Part shown: one piece after another, positions 60,001-64,000 of the stretch | Numbering within the stretch: the first letter of the stretch is position 1 | Layout of the letters: the number at the start of each line of letters is the position of its first letter | Source: Ramazzottius varieornatus | Lineage: Eukaryota; Tardigrada; Eutardigrada; Parachela; Ramazzottiidae | Direction: 5' to 3' | Assembly: GCA_001949185.1 (NCBI GenBank) | Contig: BDGG01000010.1 | Coordinates: 1,790,773 to 1,854,772 of the forward strand | Length of the DNA: 64,000 nt | Program-made: the position numbers and the translations under genes | Notes under the pieces: model-generated | The model's database searches: none | Told to the model about the DNA's origin: nothing | The model's input: only the letters and a program-made list of their open reading frames with translations

Positions 60001-63000
60001 ATACCGCACATGAAAACAAAGAGGCGAAGAAGACTTTTTGGAAGCGCCGGCGGATTTCGTGCGGATCGTTTCTGTCGCCTTTAGGGAAGCCGATGATCTT
60101 CGATCCGGATGGATGGATGTACAAACTCACGACGTACGAGAACGCGATGGACAAGCCAGAGGTCCAGGCCCAAAGGTCAACGTTGCTGGAACTGTCAGCG
60201 CGCCAGCTGGAAGGGGTCTTCGGCTCTGCGTGTTGCATGCCGATGACGATGACAACTTCAGTGGGTAACTTCCTGCGCAACTGTCGACCGCTACTCAGCT
60301 GTCGATATCCATCTACCCTCCGTGAGTCCCTGGCCTCCCGCAAACGGTGTTGTCAGTATTGACATCCAACGTCGTCCATTGTCGAACATCCACCTTTCCA
60401 GCACCTCACCTGTGAACAAATTTAGGATGCTGTACGTAACGGTAACACTTAAGTTAGCAAGCTTCAAAAGCCATAGGTGCATGACCGGAAGTCGATGGAT
60501 TCGTACTGCAGATTCACAATTAATCTACTAGCTAGTGGTTCTGACCAATGGGGTCTGGGGAGGACGAGCGAATACGTGACCATAAAAAACAATAAATGAT
60601 TATGAACAAACTCCTCGCTTCGCTCGTCCCGATCAGTGTCACCTAAGAATCGTTCGGCGAGACTTCACGCCATTCTACTCACGTTGTCCTGTCCAGTTGA
60701 AGCGTTCGGCCTTGATATAAGAAACGGAAAGCACAAGACGAACGTACTGTCGTGAAGTTCCGAAATTGCAAGAAACAGAAAAGCTGGAATGTACATCCGG
60801 ACCCGGTAAACCAATTTCGAATTTTCGACTTGTTAACAGCCCTTGGAGCCCCGCAGAGTCCCCTAGGCTGGGGCCCCAGCTAGAGGTCGTCACTGGCCTT
60901 TCACGAAATTCAGGCTTGGCTCAGTTGGCTGGCACATGGATCTTCTTGAACAAGGAACTTCGAGCATCTGGAGACTCTGGAGGTCCTTCGTGATCAAATT
61001 CCCACAAGACGAAATACTTTACCGTTTGGGCTACCATTCAGCAACAGAGGTATTACGTGTGTTGCTCGCAGAGTCACAGTTTCGTGTGGAAGACTCCAGA
61101 ACTATACTCCAGCCACGTCGTGAAGTACTGTATGTCTGTATATTCTTCTATGTAATAAGAAAAACTAGCCAAAATGATTCATGGTGATTTTCTTACTCTG
61201 ACCCGGGATGTCACATTTTTCTAGCAACTTGAGCCTTTCGAAATTAACTGTGAATGTTCAATCGTGGCAGCAGTGGCAGTACACTGGTCAAGGCGACGTA
61301 ATAGACATGATTTCCATGTCCGTCGTCACAGACACGTTACTTGAAGTCGCATCGGTATCAAAGTGTTTCGGTGCTACATAAGATCCCATTCCTCCTGCTG
61401 CTTCGGCTTCTTTCTGTGAGAAAGGAACGTTCTTCTTCAGTTCGCGGGCCCTGAAAATGAAATGATTGAAATACGAGGTTCGTAGTAAATAGACAATTGC
61501 AGAAATATCAAGCAGTTAAGTCGCTCGCTTACCGCTGCTTATGGACTTTGGACGTTTGGTGAGCTTTCAAGGTTGTTCCGTCCACAAAGTATCTTCTGCA
61601 ATAAGCAAATAGCTTTATATTTTCACCACAACGAATGTTGCTGATAATCCGAAGATCAAGCCAACCGGAAGCGACTCCGATTTCCGGTTGAATATGACGA
61701 ACAGCCACTGACATACTCAAGCCAGAATCTGGTTACTGACTTACGCGCACTCCACGCAGTAGTGCTGTCCTTCTCCTGGAAGTTCCACATTTATCGGTAA
61801 GGGCTTCTTGAATGTGTTGGTGCTCTGCAGCTTCAGTTCCTCGTAGATTTGATCTAAAGCCTTGGTTCTGGTAGCCGCTCTCCCCTTGTTCGCCTTTGTC
61901 TCCCGAGCGTTCCCTCGATGGAAGTGCTTCCTCCGGGTTGGCTGTCCCATTGAGTTAGTAATTTCGCTTACGGATCCACCAAGATACACGGAGCAGGATT
62001 CGCGCTAAAACAAATCGACGTCTTCCCGTCGGAACTCGGAAGTTTCGCAACTGTGCAGAGTGCAAGTCGCAAACTCTATACTGGCGTTTGTGTATATTTA
62101 ATCAGTCAATCAGCGTAACCGAGCTGAGCTGCTTCTGTGACGTCACGGCCAAGCTTGAGTCTGTTTGATCACTATGACATTACAGGACGATATAGCTCAT
62201 ACGTTGAATGCAGGGTTGTGGTTGGATCAATTCGTCATAATGGCATCACGAATATGAGGTCCGCATTGGCGGGGATCCAGGAGTACGACCTGCACCCTCT
62301 GACTTATCTAGAAAACGTTGGGATTTTGGCTTTCTCCCAGTGTTCGCGATTTTACCTGTGCTGTTTTTGTAGTAAATCATCTTTACTTCCCTGTTTCTAC
62401 TTTTACCCTTTAACCCAGATCTTTTGGTCTGCCGTAGATGACCAGGGAAGCAAACGGAAGCCATGGAGAGAATGAACCAGAGCCAGAGCCGGATCGAGGA
62501 CAGGAAGGTGTTTATTGGAGGCCTGGGACGCAACACTACGGACCGTAAGTCACCTTCACTTCGATAAAGTTCCTTGTCCTAGTCTGGTATCCTCAACTCA
62601 AGGTTGCAGAGAGTCTACGGAATTATTTCGGCAAGTTCGGCTCGGTGAAGGAAGTTACAATTCCTAAAAATCCCGAAGATGGTAATCCACGTGGATTTGC
62701 TTTCACCACCTTTTCCGAGGTGGCGGAAGCTACTTCGGCTTTGGCAGCAACAGAGCATGTGATTGATGGGAAGCAGGTAAAGCATGTGGATTTGCCTGAA
62801 GAAGTGTTCGGCCAGTTCCGGGCTGTTTATCCCTTTTTTCGCAGGTTGACGTAAAAGCCTGCTTTGAGAACAGTCGAAGGGGACCTGATGGAATGTGCCG
62901 CAGAGAAGCAACCGGCGATGCCCGAAACGTAGGCGCTATCCGGTTTTTGCAGGCAGACTCTTCGAGGACAAAGCAGGAAAACGTTGGCTTTCTTTATTTT

Positions 63001-64000
63001 TAGATGAGCGGAAATGGAGGCCCGGGTCGAAATGGGCCACAAGGAAAGACGGATCCCCAAAAGATTTTCGTGGGCGGACTGACTTTGGATACTACAAAGG
63101 AACAGCTGGAGGAAGCCCTCTCGCCATACGGAGAAGTATGTTCGGGGATAGCAACGAACAACGTTGTGCTTTTATAGTTCGAATACCTTATTAACAGGTT
63201 CAGCACGTCATTGTCATGATGGACACGGGTACAGGTCGCTCCAAAGGTAGTGCGCGCCATATTCCGACCCGCCAACTGGGCGTGCTTTTTCCCGATACTC
63301 CGTTCATCCTGCACTAAATCTTTGACTGTTCGACAGGCTTTGGTTTCGTGACATTTGGCGACAAAGGAATATGCGAGAATCTCGTCAAGCAGCACTTCAT
63401 CGAAATAGCTGGCAAGCAGGTGAGAACCAGAAATGCTGTGAAAACATTTACCGGTTCTTCTCTCAGTTAATTGACGTTCTGTGTGTATCATTTTTTGTAG
63501 GTGGAAATAAAGCCAGCCATCATTTCCGGGTCGAGATCCTACGAGCCCAGCGGTAATCAGCATACCGGCCAGTACAATGCTGGACCTCGTGATGGTCCGC
63601 GCAGTTACGAGGGACCGCGTCGAGGATCTTACAACCCGCGGGGTCGTGGAGGATATTATCAAGCAGGCGGGGACGCCAGCCATAACAGTCGCGGCTACGG
63701 ACCGAGAGGCGACGCTGGTGCCTCTTCCTGCGCAGGAAACGGCAGAAGTCGCGGTGGCCAGAATCTGCAGTGTGAGTTCGTGTCATAAACATTCATACCC
63801 TCTTTAGTCACCACTTACCAGTTGTTCATGAGTTCTCCTTTCACTGACTTTCAGACCAAACACAAGGTTCGCCGCAATGGACTCCGTACGGTCAGTATCC
63901 GCCCAGCGTTCCCGCTGAATATTCGCCCGAGGTTTACGCTAACTTCGGTACGTATTCTAAGTGGGTTGTGAGCTTCACCATAAAGGTCTCTCATCGTTCT

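Overview
This is a eukaryotic, animal window. Almost every gene is split by short introns (mostly about 45-110 bp, GT..AG, phase-consistent) and the genes are packed on both strands with short spacers. Recognisable families include an IAP with two BIRs and a RING, a SARA/endofin FYVE protein, a patched-related sterol-sensing protein, an NRF-6-type acyltransferase, GIPC, SLC26A11 and TAX1BP3, all metazoan in character. Compact introns, about one gene per 3 kb and mid-40s GC would suit a small-genome ecdysozoan such as a tardigrade, but that is inference and the phylum is not established from the window alone.

Layout. 0-5 kb: POP7 (+), then TDP2 (-) and a MITE-like element. 5-12 kb: a spinster-type MFS transporter (+) and a long patched-related protein (+). 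12-20 kb: TAX1BP3 (+), an unrecognised five-exon AT-hook protein (-) and a TATA-driven secreted precursor with dibasic sites (+). 20-28 kb: RAD17 clamp loader (+), an ERI-type DEDDh exonuclease (-) and OGFOD1 (+). 28-34 kb: a ZIP zinc transporter (-), a second MITE-like element and SLC26A11 (+). 34-40 kb: IER3IP1 (-, tiny exons), UQCR10 (+), SLX1 (-) and PSMC3/Rpt5 (+). 40-49 kb: a long spacer, an IAP (+), an unresolved locus and GIPC (+). 49-54 kb: SARA/ZFYVE9-like (-). 54-64 kb: NRF-6-like acyltransferase (+), RCE1 (-), ZNF593 (-) and a DAZAP1/Hrp48-like two-RRM protein (+, cut by the window end).

There is no operon logic: these are independent housekeeping, signalling and transport genes. 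Three encode genome-maintenance factors (TDP2, RAD17, SLX1), but they are not adjacent. Several pairs are divergent (ERI/OGFOD1, IER3IP1/UQCR10, SLX1/PSMC3, ZNF593/DAZAP1) and may share promoters.

The points most worth a second look are: a tandemly duplicated UBA-like domain in TDP2 split by introns at the same site; a RAD17 with arginine in place of the Walker A lysine; a degenerate dispersed repeat of about 100-120 bp with five copies in introns and spacers; two MITE-like inverted-repeat elements; and the octamer CCGGAAGT, read at 23 places on the two strands when about two would be expected by chance.
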